Source: Agrocybe praecox (lineage: Eukaryota; Basidiomycota; Agaricomycetes; Agaricales; Agrocybaceae). Taken from it: 64,000 bases of DNA. The notes beneath the pieces were generated by a model that worked only from the letters and a program-made list of their open reading frames with translations, was not told the origin of the DNA and did not search any database. The position numbers were made by a program, and so were the translations under genes. The stretch is taken from positions 177,001-241,000 of the forward strand of contig OZ024843.1 of assembly GCA_964017145.1 (NCBI GenBank). Reading direction: 5' to 3'. Below, piece after piece: positions 21,727-33,786 of the stretch. Position 1 is the stretch's first letter. Each line of letters begins with the position of its first letter.

Positions 21727-22920
21727 ATGCAGGAGAGCTCAGAAACACGGATTTATATCGATGACAGCAACCCAGACATTGTATATCAAGGTGTATGGAC
21801 AGAAGAAAAAGGTTTACCAACGGCCCTTAATGCGGTGTCAATGCAGGGATTGCCCACTCCGATTTATAGTACATTACATACCCCCGCACAGACCAATTCC
21901 ACAAGCGAATTTTGGTACATATTCAATGGTGAGTTAAAATCCTTCGACGCTCTATATTGCAGGAGTGATGTATCAGTAATAACTAATGTTCGTGGCTCAA
22001 CATTATAGGAACCTTTGTTCAAGCAATTTTTCTGGCGGACACGAGTCAGGAAGGAGCGTCATGCAAGGTTGATAATGTTCTAGTACCGCTGGACTCAACC
22101 GCAGCAGGATTTCAGTGCTCCGCTATATTTCTAACACCTACTGAACACAATTTGTCTGTCACACTGGGTCCAGAAGCATCCTCAGCTATGTTTGATGGTA
22201 TCGTGTTCGAGCCCTCAAAACTCCCAGATACGGGAGTGGATGTAGCGATATATTCAAACATTGGGACGTTGCAAAATCGAGGTGATAATTTTGGGGTTAC
22301 CTTCAACGGTAAGAATACTCACCCTGATTTAAACACTGTAATGTCAACGCACTTCTCATGATTTTATAGGTATCTCAGCCGGCATATACGGAGAATTTCT
22401 CTTTGTCTCCAACGATAGCACTCCATCTTCAGGCATATTACAATATAAAATCGACCATGGCACACCTGTCAATTTCACAGTGGCCAACCCTCTTCCGGAA
22501 CTGACTGTCAATGTTACTGGTCAGCTACTTATCCAAACACCAATGCTACCAAAAGACCAACATACAATTACAGTAATGGTTCTCGAGCTGGGAGACCTGG
22601 TATTCTTCTCTTATGAGAACATAGTGGCCCAGAACGAGACAAGAACATCGAGCTTAGAAGTTGTACCGAGCACATCTACCCCCATTCCTTTGATGTCCAG
22701 TACCGGAACTTCCGGTCCTCCATCATTGGTGACTAAAAAGGGTACTCGCGTCAGCCATGGTGATATTGCCGCAATCACTGTTGGCGCTGTGTCTACCCTA
22801 CTGATGGTAGCCTGGATATGGAGGCAGGTTACGAAAAGGCGTAGCGTGGTCGCTCTTAATCCGACATCTGATATCAATGAAAAACAAGACAAACAATCTT
22901 ATACACACGATGCATGCTAA
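21727..22920 (+). CDS. One-pass membrane protein family, copy 3, with a replaced cytoplasmic tail
   Basis: Three exons (21727-21928, 22009-22308, 22370-22920) give 350 aa with no stop. It starts MQESSETRIYIDDSNPDIVY without a clear signal peptide. Exon 1 and 2 form the first beta-rich half (YSTLHTP, FWYIFNG, CKVDNVLVPL, LTPTEHNLSVTL, MFDGIVFEP). Exon 3 gives the second half with GILQYKIDHGTPVNF, several N-glycosylation sites, the stalk, and the helix IAAITVGAVSTLLMVAWIW followed by Arg/Lys. The tail is only about 30 residues and ends DKQSYTHDAC. The tail blocks of the other copies (EKTNKYR, RYRFH, SLPPxY) are missing. The same end sequence occurs in the non-coding 3' flank of copy 4, so a deletion has joined the gene to its 3' flank. 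Confidence 0.75.
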
Positions 22921-23119
22921 ATGTACACAAGGAATGAGTGGAAGGGAGTGCCGAGGAAAATTGGCAAGGGAGTGGGCGTCGTTGACTCATCCTTCAGACT
23001 CTTCGCTATTTATTCGTTTTTTATAAAGAGAGGTGACTCTTTTGAACACATGAAACAGGAAAGGAGAATGTCGAAGTAAGAATTGGCGGGAAAGATACGC
23101 GGGATATGTTCGAGCAGGG

Positions 23120-26100
23120 GTTCGGAAACCGGGTCAGCGGCACGACGTCATTCATGTGACCTTGGCGAGTATCGGAGAGCCCTGAACAGTTCCATGTTTC
23201 CCGAATGCCTGTCTTTGTTCGCTACATACTCCCACCATCGAACTCCCTGTTCCTTGCTCTTTCTGTCTTTCTCTCAATTTTTCATGCCCATCTAAACCTA
23301 CGCACATAACGCACATAATGCACGCAGAACATGGTACGGTACTGCCACGAAGAAACCAACCAAACGCCAAATCGGCAGAACATTGCTAAATACGTTGGGC
23401 TGTTATTTTTATTGTCGTTCGACATCTCCTAAATCAGCATGCCGAACTTCTTTCCACCTGCTATCGAGTTCTTAACCCGTGGTCATCCTGGTGCGGTCTA
23501 TTTTTACGTTCAGGAGGAACCATTGTCTATTAGGGGGATCATCATAGCTTGGATGAACGAAGGAGATATTACCCAAGTTGGATTGGTGGGGCGTATAAAA
23601 TGAGGACGGTATGACGATTTCATCAAATTTCCTAGCGCGTGCATAACAAACATTTTCTTCAACATGTTTTTCGGCCTTTGTCCTAGCAGATCGAGTTCAA
23701 TGAATCCGTTCTCGCATTCTTGGGCGAATTGTGAAACACTTCATACTCGCAGACAGCGTGCAGCAGTCCCCACCTTCTGAATTTCGCTTCCCTTCTCACA
23801 TTATGTTGTTCCTTCCTCCTGACCTCCTTAACCCGTGAAAATAGCGTATAAAGCAATTATTCGCTGCACCTGCTATCGATTTTCGTGCTCTATCCATAGT
23901 CCTCATTTCAGCTCGTTGAATCCGGCCGACTTTCAACTTTGCGGAATCGATTCGAAACCACGGAATGCAGTTGTTAGTCTGCTTCCTTCCTCGTCTTCTT
24001 TTCCTTCCTGGCGCCTGTCTGAAAAGGTTCTCTTTCAGTCCATCTCTTGTCACCCACTTCGAACCCTCAAATAACGCACATCCCATACAGCATAGCTTGG
24101 CCCATCCACATCACCTACATTACGCGCAAATATGTCTTCTATCTTGACGCTGGTACGAGACGTTCTTTCCCGTCTTTTTAAATATGTCTGCTAAATCTTT
24201 GTCTTACAAGATTCCGGCCTGTATTTGCTCACCACTCAACATCCATCATCGAGATTCTGTTAAAGAACGCTCAGTATCGTAGCAATAGTGAGTCGTAATT
24301 CCCTTCTCTTTTATCTTCGCGTACACAACTTACGCCATATATTCAGGTGTTTTCGCACCTCTACAACTCTTTTTGAAACGCACAACACAAACATGCACTG
24401 TATACCAAAGGATCAAGGTATGTGTAATGCTCCTGCCTATGATGTGCCGTTTGCACCAAAAATCCCATGCACAAAGTTTTTTTAATCGCGTGCAAAGTTT
24501 TTTCGATCACTTTCTATTTCTCACCTCTGAAGCACCGTAGCACTTATATGACCTCATGTAAATCAGTAGAATGCTAATTTAAGAATTTAGATGTTGAAAA
24601 AACTGCGGAAATACGTCAGTGCAGTGAGTTATTTTAAGAATGGTCAAGTAGCAATGACTAGACACTGCCATTCGCCATAGACTCGACATAAAGGCCCAAT
24701 ATGTTGTTCTTCGAGTGTATATAAGCCCTGTATACTATTATATAACCTCTAAAAATATTTACCATATGTTTTCACGCAGAAAAAAATTAATTTGGATGTA
24801 TTTTTGACCCATAATACATGTTCTACAAGTCGTCTGACTTATCTCCGCATCTATCTCTGTTACTGCAGATAACCCTGCGCAACCAAGAACCTGTCGGTAC
24901 TCAAAGATACCCGCTACGACCACAACCTACTAGGGTGCAAGGTCAGAGAACCTTATTGGGTGTGTCAGACCTCAGCAATCGATGTCGGCCATAGGGCGAC
25001 CACAATTCTAGATGGTGGTGCAACCTTTCGGAGCTTTAGATGGTGCCTTAATATTCTATTTCTTCCTTGTAGGCTCGATTTCTGTATCTTCGCCATGTGA
25101 TCCGGTCTCTTCGCGGAATGTTGAGTCAAAATACGCTTCACCGAGCTTGATACTCTGCTAGACCAGAAGGGACAAGACAGTGGATACAAAGTGGAAAGTG
25201 TACTATTTTTGTAAAAAGAGTACGCGCAATCGTTCGTTAAAATTACATACCACAGTATCTTCAAACAAATTTTTACATTTTCGGGGGTAACATATAGATG
25301 CAGTTGTACTAATGGCTCAGGTACATACACTCCACAACACAATATGACATGGTTCAGCGCTCGTTCACAGTATTAATATCAAGGGACGGATCTGACCTGG
25401 TAAATTAGATACTGCACGAGCATTTTTGCCCTTTGAACAAGTTGTAAAACGACCGTAAATCTCCATATATAATTATACAGAATTGAGAAAAAGTCAGCGT
25501 TTGTGAGGGCACAGCTGGAACAACCTAATATACTACAATTATGAACACAACTAAATATTAAAAATTTCTTCTACTATTTTAAAACCTTTCGCCTCCTCGA
25601 AGTGTGTGGTGAGGGAGGACCTACAACACAAGGACAAGGGAGCATTGAAATTATTCCCACAGGTCGCTTATCTTAGACACAACGCGCTGAGTCCGCATTG
25701 GATGAACAAACATAAGAAACTTCAAGATGATGATAGTTGGAATGCACACATAAACAAGAGTATATTCCTTACATTTCTTTGATGCTCCATGAGTATTTTT
25801 TTTCATAGCGTACATCAAAGGCATTAGCCCTACATTAGCTGGGTGGGTACTTACCAGTATCCACTCGGTTATAGGTGCGGGAAGTGGCAGAAATTGAATG
25901 GTGATACATTAAAAGCTAGTATACAGTAATTATATGTATATAAAGACTGTCTGAGGCAGATAGTGTGTGATGAGAACTAATAGGAGTGCCTACAGCAAGA
26001 CAATAACTCGCAATTGTGCCCTTTGGAGGCATTTCTTCATTGAAAACACATTCATTCCTGCGTGAAAACATGTGATAAATATTTTTAGAGGTTATATAAT

Positions 26101-26590
26101 AGTATACAGGGCTTATATACACTCGAAGAACGACATATTGGGCCTTTATATTGAGTTTACAGTGAATGGCGGTGTCTAGTCATTGCTACTTGACCATTCT
26201 TAAAATAACTCACTGAACCTATGTATTTCCGCGGTTTTTTCGACACCTAAATTCATTAATTAGCATTCTACTAATTTACATGAGGTTATATAGGTGCTAC
26301 GGTGCCTCAGAGGTGAGAAATGGAAAGTGATCAAAAAAAACTTTACGCGTGGGATTTTTGGTGCAAACGGCGCATCATACTTGCCGTCATCCTGGTGTTC
26401 GAAATATTGATTTGCGAAAATTACGATATGCCTTGAGTTTGAAAGCTTGAAATCTCGAGACCTCCTATTTCTCTACAACAGAACGGGGGCGATGCCTCCA
26501 TGCGCAAAATACGCGTATACCTTGCCATTCGGGACGTGGGTTCTGTTCTTTTTCTTTCTTTCTTTCTTTTCGGCATTATGATGCCATGAG
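23120..26590 (+). repeat. Dispersed repeat R, copy B (interrupted)
   Basis: It runs from 23120 to 24437 and continues at 26380-26590, with the 1.94-kb inverted-repeat element between. Landmarks match copy A: GACCTTGGCGAGTATCGGAG, GGGCTGTTATTTTTATTGTC, and GATGCCTCC near the end. Confidence 0.65.
24438..26379. mobile_element. 1.94-kb non-autonomous DNA element with ~330-bp inverted repeats
   Basis: The left arm (24438-24779) and right arm (26058-26379) are inverted copies at roughly 85 % identity by eye. Both begin TATGATG-GCCGTTTGCACC and share CAAGTAGCAATGACTAGACA and GTATATAAGCCCTGTATACT. Flanks read CCTGCC on the left and CTTGCC on the right, so the target duplication is short or decayed. 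The interior has no credible gene; a 125-codon minus ORF at 24965-25342 has no known features. Confidence 0.75.
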
Positions 26591-27426
26591 CAGAAATAAC
26601 CATAGCACACGAGGATCAAACAAGATAGGATGACGAGAACAGTCATATTAATAACGCGTCTGCATACAGCCAGCCAGCATATAATGGCGCAATGGAAAAA
26701 AACAACACAACGGAAAAATGGTTTGTACTTTCATATGCGTAGAGGGAAGAAGATGTGAGCGAGCGAGTGGTTAGCGCATAGCGAGAGGATCATGGGAAGA
26801 TTACAGATTAGAGTGGAGGACTTAGGGGTATGCAGCATAAGAGTGTGTACGAATGGGTACAAGACAATAGAAATGGGGAGCAAATGTACGCAGGGAACAA
26901 GTGGATGGGAATGATAAGGAAATTTGGGATGGGGGACAAAGTGAAGCGGAAAGTACGAGCGAGGAAAATCGAAGAAAGAAGGGAAGGGAAACGGAGGGAG
27001 GCACATAAGGGCACGATGGTATGCTGGGCGGGCGGCGTTTTTGACAAAGTGGTCGACGGGAGATGCCGCCGCCTGCAACTGAAAATGACGCTCTTATCCT
27101 TCCGACTCTTCGCTATTTCCTCGGTCTTCGGTAATAAAGAAAGAGGAATCTTTTAAACACACCAAAAGGAAACGAGAATGTCGAAACAAAAAATTGGCGA
27201 GAAATATACCACGGGATAAGTTCGAGCAGGGGTTCGGCAACCGGTCAGCAGCATGATGTCATTGACGTGACCTTGGCGAGTATCGGAGAGCCTGGAACGG
27301 TTCCGTGTTTCCCAAATGCCGCCTTTGTTCGCCACATACCCCCACCATTGAGCTCCCTGTTCCTTACTCTCTTGGCCTTCCTCTCGAATTTCCACGCCCA
27401 ATTAAACCTACGCATGTAATGCACGC

Positions 27427-28367
27427 ACCTGTAGCAGCTACCTTTATATATCAAATGTAGCAAACTGCCTAAACCTAGTGATACATCCTGGGGGCCACTT
27501 TGCTACCTTCCGCTTTGCGATGTCCTAACACCTATAAGAGTGACTATAGGTGACGGTAGGCTGAAGTCATGTGATATAAGGCATGTGACTTGTGCATAGC
27601 CACCAAAACTAAAATTATATCGTTGGATAGAGAAAAATTCGGGGACCATGCTAAATATTTTTTATTACATAAGCATCAACGGTTCAGTCGCAAAACGCAA
27701 AATACTTTTTGAACCTTGTGTATAAATCAAAATAAAAGATTAAAATATTCATAGTGAGCTGAAAAAAAATTCTAAAATCATCAAAAAATATGTACTATAC
27801 TATATTAGGCTTGACCTACCTAATTAGGCAAAGTGTTTTAAAAATAGCTTCGCGCTATAAATACATGCATTACCTACTCAATACATAAATTTCTAAAAAT
27901 GGAAATTTAAACTAAAAATAGATCCGTTCTAAAAATAGATTTGATCTTATTTGGTCATGTCTTAGTCCTGTCCATGCATCAAGAGGACTTTATCGCAAAA
28001 TCTCAAAGTCCAAAGTCCTCTTGCCTTATTGGGTTGTTTGAATTTGATGTCACTCAAGGGCTTTGTTTGTTTTTGTATCAGGCCTGCCCCTGCTTGCTGA
28101 CATCATTATTTGTTATTTGTTTGTATTTGAGGCCATATAAACATATAAGTGGAGCCTAAACATGTAAATAGAGGCAAGCAAAAAGTCATGTGCATTGATT
28201 TTGACGCTATCAATATCAGACACATGACTATAGTCACAAATAGTCACAATAGGCCTGCCAGCCAAAGGTCTTTCCAAAAAAGGCAGGTAGCAAATTGCCT
28301 ACCTGGATGTATCACGTAGGTTAGCAAACTGTCTACATTTGATATAGAATTATAGCTGCACTGGCTG
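27427..28367. mobile_element. 941-bp non-autonomous element with KDZ-1-like ends
   Basis: It is flanked by the 8-bp duplication ATGCACGC (27419-27426 and 28368-28375). It starts ACCTGTAGC and ends TGGCTG, exactly like KDZ-1. The next ~70 bp are imperfectly inverted and share ATATCAAATGTAG and GTGATACATCC. The interior has CTAAAAATAGAT units and blocks shared with the 821-bp element (AAAGTCCTCTTGCCTTATTG and others). It has no gene. Likely mobilised by a KDZ transposase. Confidence 0.8.
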
Positions 28368-28466
28368 ATGCACGCAGAATATTGGATGCTACTGTCTCGA
28401 CGAAACCAACCAAACGCCAGGCATTGCTAAATATTTTGGGCTGTTATTTGTATTGTCCTTCAACAT

Positions 28467-30422
28467 CAACAAAAGTGTTCGACTCTTGTGACACAGTTGG
28501 GATCAGTTGTGAGCCAGCCAGAATATCTATAATTGATCATAATTCCCATAATTTGTCATAGTTACTCATAACATCATCCACACAGTTTGTAACTGAACTG
28601 TAATCACATGGTAATTGGATTACAATCGGCAGAATTCTTATACACCTCATGTTTGGTATAATATATTATATCAAACCCTTATCATTTCTCAGGATATATA
28701 GTGAACATGAGCATATCATAGGTGTAATACATCAAGCGTAGTATGTTGATTATAATTCTGTTATGTACCGCCTATTAACTGTTGACAACGGGCATTTATT
28801 GCCAATTGGGGTCTGCCGTCCAATGACTGTCAGTTGATATTGCATCACAGAAGGACTTGAGAGTAATCAGAAAGTGGTATGGTAAAAGAGATAGCATTGA
28901 TTATATAGTAATGGCGTGAAATAATAACTACAAGATCGCCCGGGATACAGATATCATGCACTAGTAGCAGCCTTGCTACTCCGCATATCCGGGTTTCTCA
29001 TGGTTGAACAAATCCTCCAGCCTCTTCACGCGAATTCTCCTCCTCATCCCCAGGCGAAGCACCAAAGATTGTTCTATAAAACTTGCATTAAGTTCAAATT
29101 GAAACTGATTGGTAAAGAATACTGACCTATTCCACCAAGCTATAAACTCGTTGATCCTCCTGCCTCATCCCACCAGCCGAAGGAAAAGATCGGAAGGAAC
29201 AAAACATATCTATGTTCATGTTCAAGAACTTATTAGCAAATAACCCGTCAGAACCGTGAATGGAGGGAACATACAGTGGCTTCTGTGCACGCGATGATGA
29301 AAGTCTGAAGACTTCATACCATGGATATGCTAGGGGCAGATGGAGATGTGGCGAACACCCTAATATCGCGATTAGCGAGAGTAAAAGGAATTGACACTGG
29401 ATACCGCACCTTAACAAACATCTCACTGGGGCCAATAAAGATGTGGCGGGCACCCTAATACTTACCATGATTAGTAAAAGTAAAGGAAATTGTAACTGGA
29501 TACCGCACCATCTAGCTTTTTAGAAACCTCGAGAAAAGGTTTGGAAGGCCGCAACGTTCGTTTGACTGCTGGCATGGCATTTGACTTGACCACCTTGAAG
29601 ATCTTGCCATATCCTAAATGTTATAAGTAAACCAAATAAAAGTCTCGAGAGGGATACTTACTACATATAAAGCTGTGGTGTGATGGTGGTGGTAGGGAAT
29701 GAGAGTCAGACGAAATCATCTGGCCAGATAGAGGTTTGTTTAATCAAACAAGCAGGAACAAATAGACTTCACGTGAGCTGCGTCGCGTCGCGCCAGTAAT
29801 ACACGGTGATGACCTAGCCGTCGGCACTCGGTCGGCACCCTCGCCCATTTTCCCAGTGGGCAAGTAGATTTGAAGAGCTATTGGTTCTGGAGGCCGCTGA
29901 ACGCGAACGCTTGAGCCCTTTTTTCACTGCATTTATTCTCATGATGGATGTGTTATCCGCTAGTTGTAGCTTGTGAAGTGCTTCAAGTGCTTTCCACATC
30001 AAGCGAATTTTGAACTCGGTTTTGCAAGTTCCATGATACTCCGCTGCCAGATGGATCCAGACTAGGACCTATGAAATTTCTGAAAACAGATCAGTTGGGC
30101 AGTGGGAACGTGTGCCTTTGCCCCCGAGTTCTCAGATTGTGGCTCAGAGGTAGGGGCCTCAGCATGGTGTGAAATTACAATGAAGGTTCTGAGAAAGCTG
30201 TGATCGTGTTCTTAGATGATAGTACTTGGATTATAACTATCAAAAGAGGGCCGCAGTCAGCGCAACCGTTTACATAGATTGTGGTTGGATTATGAATGGA
30301 TTATGATTGATGCAATGGATCAGAGATATTATAGCTGAGTCATGATGGGATTACGTCTGCACACAAAATTACAATCTCCGAAATCAATCGTAATTACTCA
30401 TAGTTTCGCAGCCTTTTTGCTG
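28467..30422. mobile_element. 1.96-kb DNA element with subterminal repeats (hAT-like?)
   Basis: It interrupts repeat R copy C. Weak terminal similarity (CAACAAAAG versus CAGCAAAAAGG from the other end) and flanks TTCAACAT / ATGAACAT (6 of 8 match) suggest an 8-bp-duplication element. Both ends are rich in short repeats of the type ATCATAATCC and GGATTATAA, typical of transposase-binding arrays. No transposase is visible. Confidence 0.5.
28990..30010 (-). CDS. Possible spliced gene of unknown function inside the 1.96-kb element
   Basis: Short open segments on the minus strand look like exons: one with KALEALHKLQLADN and KKGLKRSRSAASRTNSSSNL (about 30002-29814), one with GYGKIFKVVKSNAMPAVKR (near 29630-29520), and one at 29468-29127. 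Putative donor and acceptor sites are present, but I could not build a continuous frame. The higher GC than the element ends hints at a captured host gene fragment. Confidence 0.2.
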
Positions 30423-31745
30423 ATGAACATTTTATATATCTGCATGCCAAACTTCTACAAATCATGTTTTTTTTTCTTTCCCTTTTACACAGCTAGTATT
30501 GTTCCCCCGTTCCACAAACTTTCACCTGCTATCACGCTCTTCAACATGGTCATCCCGGTGCGGCCTATTTTTACATTCAGGAGGGACCATCGTCTATTAT
30601 CGGGATCATTATAGCTTGGATAGACGAGGGAGATATTACCTGGATAGGTGAGGCGTATAAGTTAAAGACGGTATGACGATTCCATCAAAATTCCTTCCCC
30701 GTACATAACAAACATTTTCTTTAGCCTGTTTTTCGGCCTTCGGCCTAGCAGAACGGGTTCAATGAATCCGTTCTCGCATTCTTGGGCGAATCGTGGAACG
30801 CTTCATGTTCGCAGAGAACGCGCAGCAGTCCCCTACCTCTGAAACTCGCCCCCCTTCTAATTTTATGTTGTTCCTTGCTCCTGGCCTCCCTAACCCGTGA
30901 AAACGATGTATAAAGGAATTGTTCGCTCCACCTGCCATCAACTTTTGTGCTCAATTCCTCCTCCTCATCGCAGCTCGTTGAATCCGGCCAACTTTCAACT
31001 TGGCATCATCGAATCGAACTCACGGAATATAGTGCGCGTTAGTCTGCCTCCTTTCTTCTCTTCCCTTCCTCTCCGACGCCTGTATGAAAAGGTTCTCTTC
31101 GAGCCCATCTGTGGTCACCCACTTCGACCCCTCAAATAACCCATAGCCTATGCAGGAAGGCTTGGCCCGTCGACATCACCTTTATTACGCACAAATGTAT
31201 TTTTTATTTCGCCGCTGGTACGAGACGTTCTTTCTTGTCTTTCCAAATATGTCTGCCAGATCTTCATCTTACAGAGTTCGGGCTCGTATTTTCCCATCAC
31301 TCAACATCCTTCATTGAGATTCTGTTAAAGAAGTCTCAGCATCGTAGCAACAGTGAGTCGTAACTCCCTTCTATTTCTATGCTTAATCATCACACTGTAC
31401 GCAACTTATACCGTATATTCAGTTATTTTCGCACCTCTGCGACTCTTGACACGTGCAACATAAACATACACCGTGACTTTTTGCCAAAGGATCAAGGTGT
31501 GTGTGGTGTGGTCGCCGTCATATTGGTGTTTTAGATGCTGATTTGCGAAATCTGGGATCGCAGGCTTGATATCTTGACATGTGATATTTCTCTAAAACGG
31601 AACATGGCCGACGCCTCCATGATTGGTAACACTCGAACTCTTTTTCCCTTTCTTTCTCCCCGGCCATATAGGCATCTCTTCAAACAATATACATTTTCCT
31701 CACTGTTGAAGTCAGCCGGTACTCCTGAACAATACGTTGAAACTA

Positions 31746-33786
31746 TCCAACGCAGTTAACCTATATCGTGTAGTTGCGCAGGGAGGGAAAACGAAACGAG
31801 TGGACTGGCCATTGATAGTGTGCGTATATCATCAATCATCGAACACAATTATATTCCGCGTCTCAGCGACTAACTAGACTGGATAAAGAGCGCCGTTCAT
31901 ATTTCTCGATCGCTGCTCTCCGTTTCTGTAAATTCCTACCACCATTGACTGAACTCCCAATGCTCAAACGCCTCATCCTAACGTGGCGCTTTGAATGTGC
32001 AAATCTTGTTGTATCATCCTTTATTTGGTCGCTCATCCTCATAGTCCCGGATCGCAGAGGAGGCCTAGCCACACATAAAGCTCAAACACGCACCCGGCCG
32101 CAACGTGGCCGTTTTCCTTGCCTTCCTTGGCATTCGGGACGCGGGTTCTCTTTTCTTTTTTTGCCTATTTTCCTCGACGCACCTGATTCTTATTGCCATG
32201 CCTCGTCCATTGAGCGCGCAATTGACAGGCTCGACTTCAAACAAGGGAGCCCCCGGCACTGTCAAGGTACTGTGACTCATGACATAGTTGACGTACTCGC
32301 CGTCTCGCTCTTCCCTCCATCTCTCGTTCCTTTCCTCGCTTTCCCTCAATATTCTCAACGCCGACATACTTCTATGCAACTGCATATTACAATATAGGTA
32401 TGTTACATCGCTTCAAAATACAGATGTGTGCTAAGAATTAATTCCAGATTCCAGTTATGTTGGTATAAACCATACCATGGCTAATGTTCTGGCTGGAGGC
32501 TCTGTTTGCGGTGTATAAGAGTCCATGGAAGGTTGATGAGACCTTTAAAAGATGCCTGGATGCCTGTTCCTGTGGTACATGGTTTCGAATGTGATGGAGA
32601 ATTGGGTATCTAGTCTGCCTCACCTTTAAATAGGTATTGGAATGAATATTGATGGAAATCTACCAAGACCCTATGATATGTTCCAGTAAGATGTCGTTCC
32701 TTCATCCCACGCCGTCAGGGATCGCATGTCGGTTTCAAGTCCTGTGTTCGATAGCCTCGGGCCTCTATAAGAGATTGACGGGTCGGTGTCGTCGACCAAT
32801 ACCACTGGTGTCTTCAATAAGATGGAGCGTAGTTATCAGACGCCTTTCTATGGTACTTTTCGAACCCATGCACGTACATCCTGGGTAACGGCCCAGTTGC
32901 CTGATCAGGTCTAATTTTTGCGTGAACCCAGACTCAGAAATAGGGATACAACTACAAGGGAGATGCCTGTCAGTGTTCAAGGAGTGCACAGGTCATCTGC
33001 ATTGACTCCGTCAATATCAAGTGGTATGCCACGGTCATTTAGCATGCCCCTTTATTTCGAACGTTTCTCAAATATCCCGAGTTAATAATACCCATCTATC
33101 CAAATTGTCATCGGATATTTGGGTGATGCTACCTGTCAGTGCCTCGAAAGACCCTCCAATATCTTACTTTTCTATCAACAACATCACATGTCATACAAAT
33201 ATGATGCGAAAATGCAATGCTAGCTCAATAATTCGTCTCGGAGGGCCAGTGAAAGTAGCACGAAATCACACGAAATCAACAAAATACCCTTGACTTTTTC
33301 TGTTTCACGGAACAGGGGCAGCCCCCATGCTGCATCAATCCTATTACTTCCGTATGTAAGTAAATTACATTATTCCAATGGAAAAAGATGAGAACTGTCA
33401 TCGATACATATATAATAGAATATAGACATGACAAAAGGTTCGACTTCGCAGTCATGTAAATTGATTGATACTCTCAGAGATATCTCATAGGAAGGGCATC
33501 CAGTCCCCAAGCAGCGAATCGTTGCATAGAGTCAGATAATGCATGGTTCTGGAAAATTCATTTCTCAAATTACTCCAGTTTCATTCGGACCACTCTTGCT
33601 GTAAAATCCATTAAGGACATGTTTATAGGTATTTTTGATTTAGGAAACACTTGGCTTCTTAACACATGCCAATCAAGGGGACATATGTTCGAGATAATCA
33701 TAAATTTAGCCCTACATACATATAGCGAGTAAAAAGGATAAACTATTGTCATATTCCTCCTAAAGGGCAGTACCGAATCGTAGGCC
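31746..33786. other. Duplicated non-coding stretch and upstream region of copy 4
   Basis: 31760-31880 resembles 38590-38700 (GATAGTGTGC-TATAT and an ACGAAACGAGTGG block), and 32100-32180 resembles 26515-26590, so this is more of the large duplicated unit. ORFs at 31945-32397, 32649-32888 and 33021-33293 have no recognisable features. Confidence 0.4.

Larger units (their letters stand above)
26590..31745 (+). repeat. Dispersed repeat R, copy C (interrupted twice)
   Basis: Segments 26590-27426, 28376-28466 and 30431-31745 align in order with copies A and D. The first break is the 941-bp KDZ-type element; the second is a 1.96-kb element with degenerate terminal repeats. The first part includes a purine-rich tract (26740-27060). 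Confidence 0.65.

Noticed and set aside
26731..27078. Pro/Ser/Phe-rich minus ORFs over purine-rich DNA (also at 35905-36234, 55158-55505, 63060-63386)
   Set aside because: They arise from the pyrimidine-rich composition of the minus strand, have no domain and no splice support.
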